The position numbers and the translations under genes are program-made. A DNA stretch of 7,414 nucleotides. It comes from Bacillota bacterium. Lineage in GTDB: Bacteria > Bacillota > Sulfobacillia > RBS10-35 > JAJYVM01. Location of the stretch: contig JAJYVM010000182.1 of the NCBI GenBank assembly GCA_021792015.1, forward strand, positions 1 through 7,414. The letters run 5' to 3'. Position 1 is the stretch's first letter. Each line of letters starts with the position of its first letter. The notes under the pieces were generated by a model. That model did not search any database. It was given only the letters and a program-made list of their open reading frames with translations, and was not told the DNA's origin. Positions 1-5,826 of the stretch are shown in pieces.

Positions 1-556
1 GGATGTTGCGCGCGTCCCTGTGGCCGTAGATCGAGTCCAGGGTGTTGACGGCCTTGTACGCCCAGGCCGCGGGCGGGCCGCCGACGGCCAGCCAGAACGC
101 GGGCGCGAGGTAGCCGTCGCCGGCGCTCTCGGCCACGCTCTCGACGCAGGCGCGGCTGACCTCGGCGGCGGTGAGCGCCGCCGTGTCCCGCCCGACGATG
201 CGGGCCACGGCGGTGCGCGCGGCCGGAAGGTCGCCGGCCTGCAGCGGCGCGGCCACCGCCCGCGCGTGGTCGATCATGCTGCGCCCGGACAGGGCCCACG
301 CGCCCAGCGCCACCCGCAAGGCCCAGCCGGCGCCGGGGCTGAGGCGGCGAGCGCCCGCCTCCAGCAGGGCCGCGGCGGCGGCGGCACCCCCGGCCACGGC
401 GCCCACGAGGACGAGGCCGCCCGCTTCCGTGCGAGGCAGGTGCGCCTCCAGCGCCGCGGCGGCCCTGGCGATGGCCGTGACGGGGTGTGGCCAGTCGGGC
501 GGGTCGCCGACGGCCGCATCGAGCGCGGCCGATGCCAGCAGCCAGCCCGCGCTCAC
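1..556 (-). CDS. cbiB: CbiB/CobD, adenosylcobinamide-phosphate synthase (3' end outside the window)
   Basis: This integral membrane enzyme of the CbiB/CobD family joins the aminopropanol (phosphate) arm to adenosylcobyric acid, giving adenosylcobinamide (phosphate). The frame opens at GTG 556-554, which overlaps the TGA of the upstream cobU by GTGA, and stays open for 185 codons to the window edge. The family is about 300-330 aa, so roughly the last third is missing. Visible family motifs are LDAAVGDPP with a following HPV near residues 12-26, a hydrophobic Gly/Ala-rich segment around residues 50-70, GRDTAAL, and the block ESVAESAGDGYLAPAFW followed by YKAVNTLDSIYGHRD close to the edge. CbiB members usually read E-[ST]-VAEN here, so Ser replaces the Asn. 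There is no ATG near the start, so ATG-only gene finding would miss this gene. The family assignment is secure; the start rests on the coupling overlap. Confidence 0.93.
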   Translation of the reverse strand, partial: MSAGWLLASAALDAAVGDPPDWPHPVTAIARAAAALEAHLPRTEAGGLVLVGAVAGGAAAAAALLEAGARRLSPGAGWALRVALGAWALSGRSMIDHARAVAAPLQAGDLPAARTAVARIVGRDTAALTAAEVSRACVESVAESAGDGYLAPAFWLAVGGPPAAWAYKAVNTLDSIYGHRDARNI

Positions 557-1050
557 TTGATGGCCACCGGGATCCCGGCCACGCAGAGGTGGACATGCTC
601 CGCGCGCGCGGCCAGGGCCTGGTTGGTGCGGCCCAGGGCGTCCTGGAACGCGCGTCCGAGCGGCGAGAGGGCGACCGGGGCGAAGCCGGCCTCGCACGAT
701 ACGGCGATGCAGGTGCGCGCCGCCACCCCCAGCACCTCGGCGACGGCGCCGCGCTCGGCCTCGGCCGCATCCGCGCCCGCCAGCAGCAAGTTGGCGACAA
801 GGCTGTCGACAGAGTCCAATAGGACCGTGGCGCCCGCCGGGACCGCCACCGCGGCTGGGTGAAGTGGCTCCTCGGCTGTGACCCAGCCCGCCGGGCGGTG
901 GCGGCGATGGTCGTCGATTCGCTGGCGCATCTCGTCGTCCGTGGCCTGGCCGGTGGCCAGAAACAGAACGGGTCCGGGTGCCGCCCCCGCCAGCCGCGCC
1001 GCGAGTCGGCTCTTGCCGCTGCGGATGCCGCCCAGGATCAGCGTCAGCAC
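553..1050 (-). CDS. cobU: CobU/CobP, adenosylcobinamide kinase / adenosylcobinamide-phosphate guanylyltransferase
   Basis: This bifunctional cytosolic enzyme phosphorylates adenosylcobinamide and then transfers GMP to it, giving AdoCbi-GDP for nucleotide-loop assembly. The 165-aa product is close to the usual CobU length. It begins MLTLILGG and has a P-loop GGIRSGKS at residues 7-14. The block RQRIDDHRRHRPAGW at about 42-56 carries the conserved His (about 48) that accepts GMP in characterised CobU. LLDSVDSLVANLL lies at about 77-89, and the C-terminus ends in the typical AGIPVAIK. I chose the GTG start at 1050 because a GGGAGG site sits 8 nt upstream and the P-loop then falls at the normal distance from the N-terminus; an ATG at 1083 has no such site. 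One oddity is that the usual VSNEVG motif reads VSCEAG (118-122), so Asn is replaced by Cys. The stop overlaps the cbiB start. Confidence 0.95.
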   Translation of the reverse strand: MLTLILGGIRSGKSRLAARLAGAAPGPVLFLATGQATDDEMRQRIDDHRRHRPAGWVTAEEPLHPAAVAVPAGATVLLDSVDSLVANLLLAGADAAEAERGAVAEVLGVAARTCIAVSCEAGFAPVALSPLGRAFQDALGRTNQALAARAEHVHLCVAGIPVAIK

Positions 1051-1058
1051 GCCATCAG

Positions 1059-1064
1059 CCTCCC
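1059..1064 (-). promoter_or_regulatory. Ribosome binding site that fixes the cobU start
   Basis: The minus strand reads GGGAGG at 1064-1059, followed by 8 nt and then GTG at 1050. This is the only convincing Shine-Dalgarno site near the N-terminus of cobU and favours GTG 1050 over the in-frame ATG at 1083. It also shows that cobU can be translated independently of cblS, from which it is separated by 212 nt. Confidence 0.75.
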
Positions 1065-1080
1065 GATCTGCGCATGGCAC

Positions 1081-1215
1081 CATCGGAACCGCGCGTCGGT
1101 CGTCAGCGCCGCACAGCCCGCAAGCCGCCGATGGTGCGGAACGGGCTCAGGTCGGGCGGCAGCGCCATTCCGCCCACGGTGCGGAACGGGCCCACGTCGG
1201 GCGGCAGCGCCGCAC
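1081..1215 (-). repeat. Imperfect tandem repeat (about 45-bp unit, two good copies and one degenerate) in the cblS-cobU spacer
   Basis: Two copies share a core of 34 bases with two mismatches (plus strand 1133-1166 and 1178-1211), exactly 45 bp apart; both contain GGTGCGGAACGGG and GTCGGGCGGCAGCGCC. A third, decayed copy at about 1081-1114 keeps CGGAAC and CAGCGCCGCAC (the latter also at 1205-1215) and lies about 53-56 bp from the middle copy. The unit contains short inverted repeats, for example minus-strand TTCCGC / GCGGAA separated by 7 nt. The minus-strand frame beginning with codons for ALPPD runs through both good copies as a 15-residue repeat, then stops. The spacer 1051-1262 otherwise shows only the cobU ribosome binding site; I see no U-tract terminator and no convincing promoter. 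Confidence 0.8.
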
Positions 1216-1262
1216 GAGCCTCGCCTGCCCGGCACAGTGACGCGGGGACCGCACGTCGCCCG

Positions 1263-1979
1263 TCAGCGCGCCACCAGCGCCCCGATCACGGCCCAGGGCC
1301 CCCCGAAGGCGGCACCGGCCGCGCCGGCCTCTGCCGCCGCCGCCACGCAGACCAGGGCCGTGGCCGGGCCGGCGGAAGCCGCGCCGTCCCAGCCCGGCGG
1401 GAAATCGCCCTGAAAGCGCATGCCCGCCTCGCGGGCCAGCGCGTCTCCGCGCGCGGCCAGCCCGCCGGAGCCGGCCGGGGTCACGGCCACCACCCCCGGA
1501 CAGGCCAGCACGCGGCGCAGGGCCGGCAGGTCGGCGATCTCGGGGTCGTGCAGCCGCACCGCGCGCCCGACCTTCGGCCGGCCCAGGGCGAGCACGGCCA
1601 AGCCCCCACCCGGCCGCGCCAGGCGCAGCCGCTCCGCGATCCCCACGGCAGTGACGCCCACAGCCGTCTGAACCGGCTCGGTGTTGCGCTCGCTGCTCCA
1701 TGCGATCGCATCGGACGCCAGCCCAGCGGTCGCCGCCTCCGCCGCCGCGCCCGCCAGGATGTCCTCCGCGGCGACAGACGCGGTCACCGCCAGCAGGCGG
1801 GGCTCGGCGCCCAGCGCCAGGATCTCCATCAGCGCGACCCGGGCCGTGAAGCGCCCGACGACCGGCCACGGCGCCGCGAGGGCGTCGCCCGGCATGGCGC
1901 CGATGGCACCAAGCGCGTCGCAGGCCGTCACCAGGTGGCCGGCCGCCAAGCGGGCCACCGCGGCGCCGCGCACCCTCAC
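1263..1979 (-). CDS. cblS: Probable alpha-ribazole kinase CblS (PurM/AIR-synthase-like)
   Basis: The 238-aa product resembles the small AIR-synthase-related (PurM-fold) proteins that include CblS, an ATP-dependent kinase making alpha-ribazole phosphate from alpha-ribazole for the cobalamin lower ligand. Supporting blocks are VTACDALGAIGAMPGD (about 17-32), which resembles the substrate/metal-binding start of this family, GRFTARVALMEILALGAEP (about 42-60), SSERNTEPVQTAVGVTAVG (about 95-113), a Gly-rich GRPKVG, and TPAGSGGLAARG (about 167-178). There is no signal peptide, so it should be cytosolic. The GTG start at 1979 overlaps the TGA of the upstream ECF S component (GTGA) and implies translational coupling; a GTG two codons later is the alternative. 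Its position directly after a probable CblT is what turns a generic AIR-synthase-like call into CblS. Family membership is well supported; the substrate is inferred. Confidence 0.78.
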   Translation of the reverse strand: MRVRGAAVARLAAGHLVTACDALGAIGAMPGDALAAPWPVVGRFTARVALMEILALGAEPRLLAVTASVAAEDILAGAAAEAATAGLASDAIAWSSERNTEPVQTAVGVTAVGIAERLRLARPGGGLAVLALGRPKVGRAVRLHDPEIADLPALRRVLACPGVVAVTPAGSGGLAARGDALAREAGMRFQGDFPPGWDGAASAGPATALVCVAAAAEAGAAGAAFGGPWAVIGALVAR

Positions 1980-2479
1980 AGCGACGCGCGCCGGCGCAGG
2001 GCGGTCGCCACCAGGGCGGCCCCCACGGCGTTGAGCGTGGCGGCGATGAGCAGCGGCGCCAGCAGCGCCATGAACAGGCCCTCCGTCACGGGGCTCGGCA
2101 CAAGCGTCAGGATGCCGGGGGCGACCACGCCGTTGCAGACGATTGCGACGACCACGCCGGCCACCATCCCCAACTTGCGGGCGGTGACCCCTGCCAGGGC
2201 CGCGCACCCGGCCATCTCCCCTGCGATCACCAGGTGGATGGGCACGGTCAGGGGGAAGCCGGCTGTGGCGGCGCTGGCCAGGTGGCCGAGGGCGGCGACC
2301 AGCGCGCCCTCCCCCGGCGCGAACAGGAAGGCCGCCAGGTAGCCGGGCAGGGCATCGAGCGCGGTGGTGCCCGTCGGCCCGGGGATCTTGATGAACGCCC
2401 CGACAGCCGAGAGGGCGATCAGGAGGGCCAAGCGGGTCAGCCGCCGCGTGCGGTCTCCGCGATCCGCTCGGCCATCCAT
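1976..2479 (-). CDS. cblT: ECF-transporter S component, probable alpha-ribazole transporter CblT
   Basis: This is a small, very hydrophobic membrane protein of 167 aa, the typical size of the substrate-binding S component of energy-coupling-factor importers. After a charged N-terminus (MDGRADRGDRTRR) come about five or six membrane segments, roughly residues 15-31, 45-55, 57-75, 78-97, 105-125 and 135-160, ending in RRRASL. The motif FIKIPGPTGTTALDALPGYLAAFLF resembles S components that bind small organic cofactors. No EcfA or EcfT genes lie in the window, so it would use a shared energising module encoded elsewhere. The ATG at 2479 is preceded by GGAGGG at 6 nt, so it overlaps the end of the preceding gene by 43 nt. 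It overlaps cblS by GTGA. The CblT call rests on adjacency to the CblS-like gene; the S-component call is firmer than the substrate. Confidence 0.75.
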   Translation of the reverse strand: MDGRADRGDRTRRLTRLALLIALSAVGAFIKIPGPTGTTALDALPGYLAAFLFAPGEGALVAALGHLASAATAGFPLTVPIHLVIAGEMAGCAALAGVTARKLGMVAGVVVAIVCNGVVAPGILTLVPSPVTEGLFMALLAPLLIAATLNAVGAALVATALRRRASL

Positions 2480-3219
2480 TCCAATCCCTCCACGACCCGC
2501 GGTCCGGGCCGGATGATGAGGCGGTCGTCGCACACGGCGACCCGCCCGGCGCGCACGGCGGCGATCGCGTCCCAACCGGGACGCGCCGCGATCCGGTCGG
2601 GGTTGGTCCGGTCGCAGGCGCCGCACCAGGCCGCCAGGATCAACTCCGGGTCGGCGGCGATGACGTCCTCGGAGCCCACCACGGCCCGCTCCTTGCGCAC
2701 CCCGTCCGCCGGCACCCCGAAAACGTTGCGGCCACCGGCAACCTCCACGAACCGGGCAACCCAGCCCGTGCCGGGCCGGAGGGGTCGCGGCCACTCCTCG
2801 AAGTACACGGACGGCCGGCGGGGCAGCTTCGCCGCCCGCTGCCGCACCCCGTCCACCCGGGCCTGCATGGCGGCGATCGTGGCGGCCGCCCGCTCGGGGC
2901 GGCCGCAAACCGACGCAAGCAGCCGGATTGCCTGGTAAATGCCCTCGACGTCCACCGGGTTCAGCGCCAGCACCGTCGCGTCGCGGCGGACGAGCTCGCG
3001 GGCGATCTCGTGCTGCAGGTCGGAGGAGAGCAGGACCAGATCCGGCCGCAGGGCCAGCACCCGGTCCACCTCCACGCGCACGAAGCCGCCGACCACCTCG
3101 GCACTGGCCCGGGCCTCCGGCGGCCAATCGCAGTACCGGGTCACGCCGACCAGCCGGTCGCCGAGGCCCAGAGCCCACAGGATCTCCGTGTTGCTCGGCG
3201 CGAGTGAGACGATCCGCAT
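2437..3219 (-). CDS. Leaderless BtuF-like (helical-backbone metal receptor) cobalamin-binding protein
   Basis: The 260-aa product has the class III periplasmic-binding-protein architecture of BtuF: an N-terminal lobe opening MRIVSLAPSNTEILWALGLG and VGVTRYCDWP, then LALRPDLVLLSS (about 55-66), a long linking helix (about 92-130), and a second lobe with FVEVAGGRNVFG, AADPELILAAWCGACD (about 188-203) and RPGWDAIAAVRAGRV. No signal peptide or lipobox precedes the fold, because beta strand 1 begins at residue 2, so it is predicted to stay in the cytoplasm unless the start is wrong. The ATG at 3219 shares its A with the cbiE stop (TGATG); a GTG just upstream adds only one residue. It differs from the lipoprotein BtuF at 5827-6759, which has a normal export signal. 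Similar leaderless proteins are usually annotated as cobalamin-binding proteins; the exact role is not clear from sequence. Confidence 0.82.
   Translation of the reverse strand: MRIVSLAPSNTEILWALGLGDRLVGVTRYCDWPPEARASAEVVGGFVRVEVDRVLALRPDLVLLSSDLQHEIARELVRRDATVLALNPVDVEGIYQAIRLLASVCGRPERAAATIAAMQARVDGVRQRAAKLPRRPSVYFEEWPRPLRPGTGWVARFVEVAGGRNVFGVPADGVRKERAVVGSEDVIAADPELILAAWCGACDRTNPDRIAARPGWDAIAAVRAGRVAVCDDRLIIRPGPRVVEGLEWMAERIAETARGG
2486..2491 (-). promoter_or_regulatory. Ribosome binding site that fixes the cblT start inside the preceding gene
   Basis: The minus strand reads GGAGGG at 2491-2486, then 6 nt, then ATG at 2479. The site lies within the 3' end of the leaderless BtuF-like gene. 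It supports the ATG at 2479 and a 43-nt gene overlap over a shorter version starting at TTG 2431, which has no comparable site. Confidence 0.75.
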
Positions 3220-3872
3220 CACACCACCACCACCGAAAGCCAGTCGTATTCCCGGAGCGCCATCTCAGCCAGCGTGCAGCGGTCGACCCGCTCCTCGGGC
3301 AGCGTGAGCCGGGAGCCGACCACGGCCGGCGTCGCGGGGTCGGTGCCGTTTTCCATGAGGAACTGGGCCAGGTCGGCCGGCCGCATGCTGGGCCCGACCA
3401 GGACGACCAGGTGGCGCCCGCGGCGGTGGGCCTCCAACAGGAAGTCGCGCTCCTCGGCGTTGCGGCGGTCCTCGTCGTGGAAGGAGAAGACGACGGCGCG
3501 GTGCAGCTCGATGCCGGCCACGGCGGCCGCCGCCTGCACCGACGAGATCCCGGGGACCACCCGCACCTCCGCGCCCGCGTACAGCTCCAGCAGGTTGTCG
3601 AGGCCGCCGGACACGGTCGGGTCGCCGATCCGCACCACGGCCGTGGCGGCGCCCGTCGCGAAGGCGGCCCGGGCGGCACGCGCGGCCACGTCGCGATAGT
3701 CCGCGGGCCGCTGCAGCCAGATCTGCTTGCCGGCGACCAGCTCGCGGACGGGGCCGAGGTTCAGGTCCCAGGACACCACCATCTCCGAGGACCGCAGCGC
3801 CTCGCGCGCCGCGGGCGTCACCTGCGCCGGCCCGCCCGGACCGACCCCGACGATCGCCACCTTCGGTCTCAT
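3219..3872 (-). CDS. cbiE: CbiE, cobalt-precorrin-7 C5-methyltransferase (stand-alone subunit)
   Basis: This 217-aa protein belongs to the tetrapyrrole methylase family, which transfers methyl groups from S-adenosylmethionine to the corrin macrocycle; CbiE acts at C5. Visible are the N-terminal VGVGPGGP (about 8-15), IGDPTVSGGLDNLLE (about 82-96), VVPGISSVQAAAAVAGI (about 105-121), and the C-terminal region HLVVLVGPSMRP to YDWLSVVVV. The VPGISS-Q block points to CbiE rather than the other ring methylases. There is no CbiT-like decarboxylase domain, so this is not a fused CobL. The ATG at 3872 is chosen because it places the fold at residue 4 and shares an ATGA overlap with a small upstream ORF; a GTG at 3890 would add only MRKGGA. 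It is the only ring-building gene in the window, so any other ring-synthesis genes must be elsewhere. Confidence 0.87.
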   Translation of the reverse strand: MRPKVAIVGVGPGGPAQVTPAAREALRSSEMVVSWDLNLGPVRELVAGKQIWLQRPADYRDVAARAARAAFATGAATAVVRIGDPTVSGGLDNLLELYAGAEVRVVPGISSVQAAAAVAGIELHRAVVFSFHDEDRRNAEERDFLLEAHRRGRHLVVLVGPSMRPADLAQFLMENGTDPATPAVVGSRLTLPEERVDRCTLAEMALREYDWLSVVVV

Positions 3873-3955
3873 CGCGCCGCCTTTACGCACGCGGACGGAC
3901 CGACGGGGACCGCCGCCGCATCCGGCACGGACGTCGCTTCGATCCAGCGCCTCAT
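3869..3955 (-). CDS. Small ORF, 28 aa, coupled to both neighbours by ATGA overlaps (function unknown)
   Basis: I do not recognise this product. The frame starts at ATG 3955, whose ATG overlaps the TGA of the ABC ATPase gene (CCATGA), and ends at TGA 3871-3869, which overlaps the ATG of cbiE (CGATGA). It therefore fills exactly the 79-nt gap between those genes, with 4-nt overlaps on both sides. The peptide begins MRRWIEATS, has a Val/Pro/Ala-rich middle, and ends GPSACVKAAR with a single Cys. About 23 of 28 codons end in G or C, similar to coding DNA here. A G-rich stretch (TTGGGGGTGG) lies just upstream of the start. It may be a real small protein, a coupling or leader peptide that carries ribosomes to cbiE, or the remnant of a larger gene. 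Being so short, it could also arise by chance. Confidence 0.5.
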   Translation of the reverse strand: MRRWIEATSVPDAAAVPVGPSACVKAAR

Positions 3956-4764
3956 GGCGCCACCCCCAACACGCTCAGGCGCAGGGCACCTGTCGCAGGA
4001 TCGGGAAAGACGGCCGCCTTCACCCCGAAGGCGGCGGCGACATGGTCGGGCGTCAGGACCTCGGCCGGCGGCCCGGCCGCCAGGACGGCGCCGTCCGCGA
4101 GCAGGACCAGGCGGTCGCAGTAGCGGGCGGCCAGCTCCAGGTCGTGCACCGAGGCCACGGCAGCGAGGCCGGCTCCGACCGCCGCCCGCACCAGGTCGAG
4201 GACGGCGAGCCGGTGGCGCAGGTCGAGGTTGGCCGTCGGCTCGTCCAACAGAAGCACGGAGGCGTCCTGCGCCATGGCGCGGGCCAGCAGCAGCAGCTGG
4301 CGCTGGCCGCCCGAAAGCACGGCAGCCGCGTCCGCCTCCCGCTCGCCGAGGCCGGCCGCTCGCAGCGCGGCACGGGCCGCCCCCACGTCGCCGGGCCCCT
4401 CCCGGCGCTGCAGCGGGCGCAGGTGCGGATAGCGGCCCATCAGCACGATGTCCAGGCAGGTGAAGTCGAGATCGAGGCGCGCGGCCTGCGGAACCTGGGC
4501 CAGCAGGCGGCCGAGGCTGCGGGCGCGCAACCGCCGGGGGTCGGCGCCGGCGACCCGAACCTGCCCGGCGTCGACGGGGAGGTGGCCCGCGACCGCCCGC
4601 AGGACGGTCGTTTTGCCGGCCCCGTTGGGGCCGATGAGCCCCACGAGCTCGCCGGGGCGGGCGTCCAGGTCGACCCCGCGCAGGATCGTGCGCCCGCTGA
4701 GGCTGACCCGCAGGCCCCGCACGGCGATCCCCTCAGCCGGCCCCGGCACCGGCACCGCGCTCAT
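3952..4764 (-). CDS. btuD: BtuD/FecE-type ABC transporter ATPase for corrinoid uptake
   Basis: This is the cytosolic ATP-hydrolysing subunit of the importer; it drives the BtuC-like permease encoded just upstream. The 270-aa protein carries a full set of ABC motifs: Walker A GPNGAGKT (45-52), Q-loop around VPQ (91-93), signature LSGGQRQ (150-156), Walker B VLLLDE (170-175) with a D-loop nearby, and the H-loop His at about 207 in SVHDLE. The pattern MGRYPHLRPLQ after the Q-loop is typical of the FecE/BtuD/FhuC subfamily that serves iron-chelate and cobalamin importers. The ATG at 4764 overlaps the permease TGA (ATGA). The stop overlaps a small ORF that leads to cbiE. Length is usual; all catalytic residues are present. 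Substrate choice (corrinoid rather than siderophore) comes from the riboswitch and gene context. Confidence 0.93.
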   Translation of the reverse strand: MSAVPVPGPAEGIAVRGLRVSLSGRTILRGVDLDARPGELVGLIGPNGAGKTTVLRAVAGHLPVDAGQVRVAGADPRRLRARSLGRLLAQVPQAARLDLDFTCLDIVLMGRYPHLRPLQRREGPGDVGAARAALRAAGLGEREADAAAVLSGGQRQLLLLARAMAQDASVLLLDEPTANLDLRHRLAVLDLVRAAVGAGLAAVASVHDLELAARYCDRLVLLADGAVLAAGPPAEVLTPDHVAAAFGVKAAVFPDPATGALRLSVLGVAP

Positions 4765-5810
4765 CCGCCCAGCCCCGCGCGCTGCCGCCGCAGCAGGTAC
4801 AGAAAGAACGGGACCCCGAGGAAGGAGGTGATGACGCCGACGCTGATCTCGGCCGGGCGGATCACCAGCCGGGCCCCGAGGTCGGCCAGGATCAGGAACG
4901 CGGCGCCCCCGATGGCGCAGGCGGGCAGCAGGCGGCGGTGGTCCGGCCCGACGACCAAGCGCAGCATGTGCGGCACCATCAGGCCGACGAAACCGATGGT
5001 GCCCGAGACGGACACGCCGACCGCCGTCACGAGGGCGCAGAGGGCGAGCAGGATGCGCTTGGTCCACTCCACGGGCACGCCGACGCCCCGCGCCGCCTCC
5101 TCGCCCGTGGCCAGGATGTTCAGCTCGCGCGCGAAGAGGAAGCAGGCGGCGCTGCCGGCCAGCACCAGCGGCACGGCGATCCCGACCTGTTGCCAGGTCT
5201 CGCCGCCGAAGCCGCCCATCAGCCAGAGCAGCATCGTCTGCACCTGCGTCTCCCCGCCCAGGATCATGACCAGGCCGATGCCGGAGGTCAGCAGCGAGCC
5301 GACCGCGATGCCGGCAAGCAGCAGCGTCAGGACGGGGGTGCGGCCGCCCCGTGTGGCCAGCGCGTAGACGCTCAGGGCGGTCAGCAGGGCCCCGGCGAAG
5401 GCGATGCCCGGCAGCGTCCACAGGCTCACGGCCCCAAGGCCCGCGTAGATGGCGATCACGGCCCCGAGGCCGGCACCGGCGCTGACGCCCAGCACCCCCG
5501 GGTCGGCCATCGGGTTGCGGAACAGGCCCTGCAGCACACACCCGACGACGGCCAGGCCCGTGCCGACGGCCCCGGCGACGATGACCCGCGGCAGGCGCAG
5601 CTCCCAGACGATGTCCCGCACCAGGGCCGGCGCCGGCTGGCCGATCACGGCCGCAAAGCTCTGCGACAGGGGCAGCGGCGCGGAGCCCAGCGAGGTGCCG
5701 AGCCACACCGCGAGGACGAGCACCGCGGTCAAAAGCGGCAGCACCACGGCAGGGCTGGCCGCCCGCCCGCGCAGCCCCTGCGCCGCGCGCGGCAGGGGCA
5801 CGGGGGACAC
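4761..5810 (-). CDS. btuC: BtuC/FecCD-type ABC permease for corrinoid uptake
   Basis: This membrane subunit forms the translocation channel of the corrinoid importer, probably as a homodimer. It is 349 aa and strongly hydrophobic, with about ten predicted helices, as in FecCD/BtuC proteins. Recognisable blocks are RLPRVIVAGAVGTGLAVVG (about 72-90), QGLFRNPMADPGVLGVSAGA (about 94-112), the cytoplasmic coupling region ATGEEAARGVGVPV (about 234-247), GTIGFVGLMVPHMLR (about 270-284) with downstream GPDHRRLLP, and the C-terminal PAEISVGVITSFLGVPFF. I prefer the GTG start at 5810, with GGAG 8 nt upstream (5822-5819). An in-frame TTG at 5837 would add nine residues and overlap the btuF stop; it has no clear ribosome binding site. 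The gene ends inside the ATPase start (ATGA), consistent with coupled expression of the two subunits. Confidence 0.93.
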   Translation of the reverse strand: MSPVPLPRAAQGLRGRAASPAVVLPLLTAVLVLAVWLGTSLGSAPLPLSQSFAAVIGQPAPALVRDIVWELRLPRVIVAGAVGTGLAVVGCVLQGLFRNPMADPGVLGVSAGAGLGAVIAIYAGLGAVSLWTLPGIAFAGALLTALSVYALATRGGRTPVLTLLLAGIAVGSLLTSGIGLVMILGGETQVQTMLLWLMGGFGGETWQQVGIAVPLVLAGSAACFLFARELNILATGEEAARGVGVPVEWTKRILLALCALVTAVGVSVSGTIGFVGLMVPHMLRLVVGPDHRRLLPACAIGGAAFLILADLGARLVIRPAEISVGVITSFLGVPFFLYLLRRQRAGLGG

Positions 5811-5826
5811 CGCACTCGCTCCGGCC

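Noticed and set aside
1081..1215. CRISPR-like array
   Set aside because: There are only two good copies, directly adjacent with a 45-bp period and no distinct variable spacers; the variation is spread along the unit, as in a decaying tandem repeat.
1051..1262. A second riboswitch or a promoter ahead of cobU
   Set aside because: No B12 box or other aptamer core is visible, and I found no convincing -35/-10 pair; only the GGGAGG ribosome binding site and the repeats stand out.
1976..3679. A 567-codon minus-strand frame containing the ECF S component at its end
   Set aside because: The upstream part is the shadow of cbiE and the BtuF-like gene. The S component starts at ATG 2479 with a GGAGGG site 6 nt upstream.
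2928..4463. Long plus-strand open frame (511 codons), with others at 20-862, 978-2342, 3727-5367 and 5449-7056
   Set aside because: They are antisense to genes with clear family motifs, their translations are low-complexity Arg/Pro/Gly/Ala/His/Gln sequences without recognisable domains, and long spurious frames are expected at this GC content.
3952..5706. A 584-codon minus-strand frame suggesting a permease-ATPase fusion
   Set aside because: Only the last 270 codons are the ATPase; the upstream part is the wrong frame of btuC. The ATPase has its own ATG at 4764 overlapping the permease stop, so this is not a fusion.
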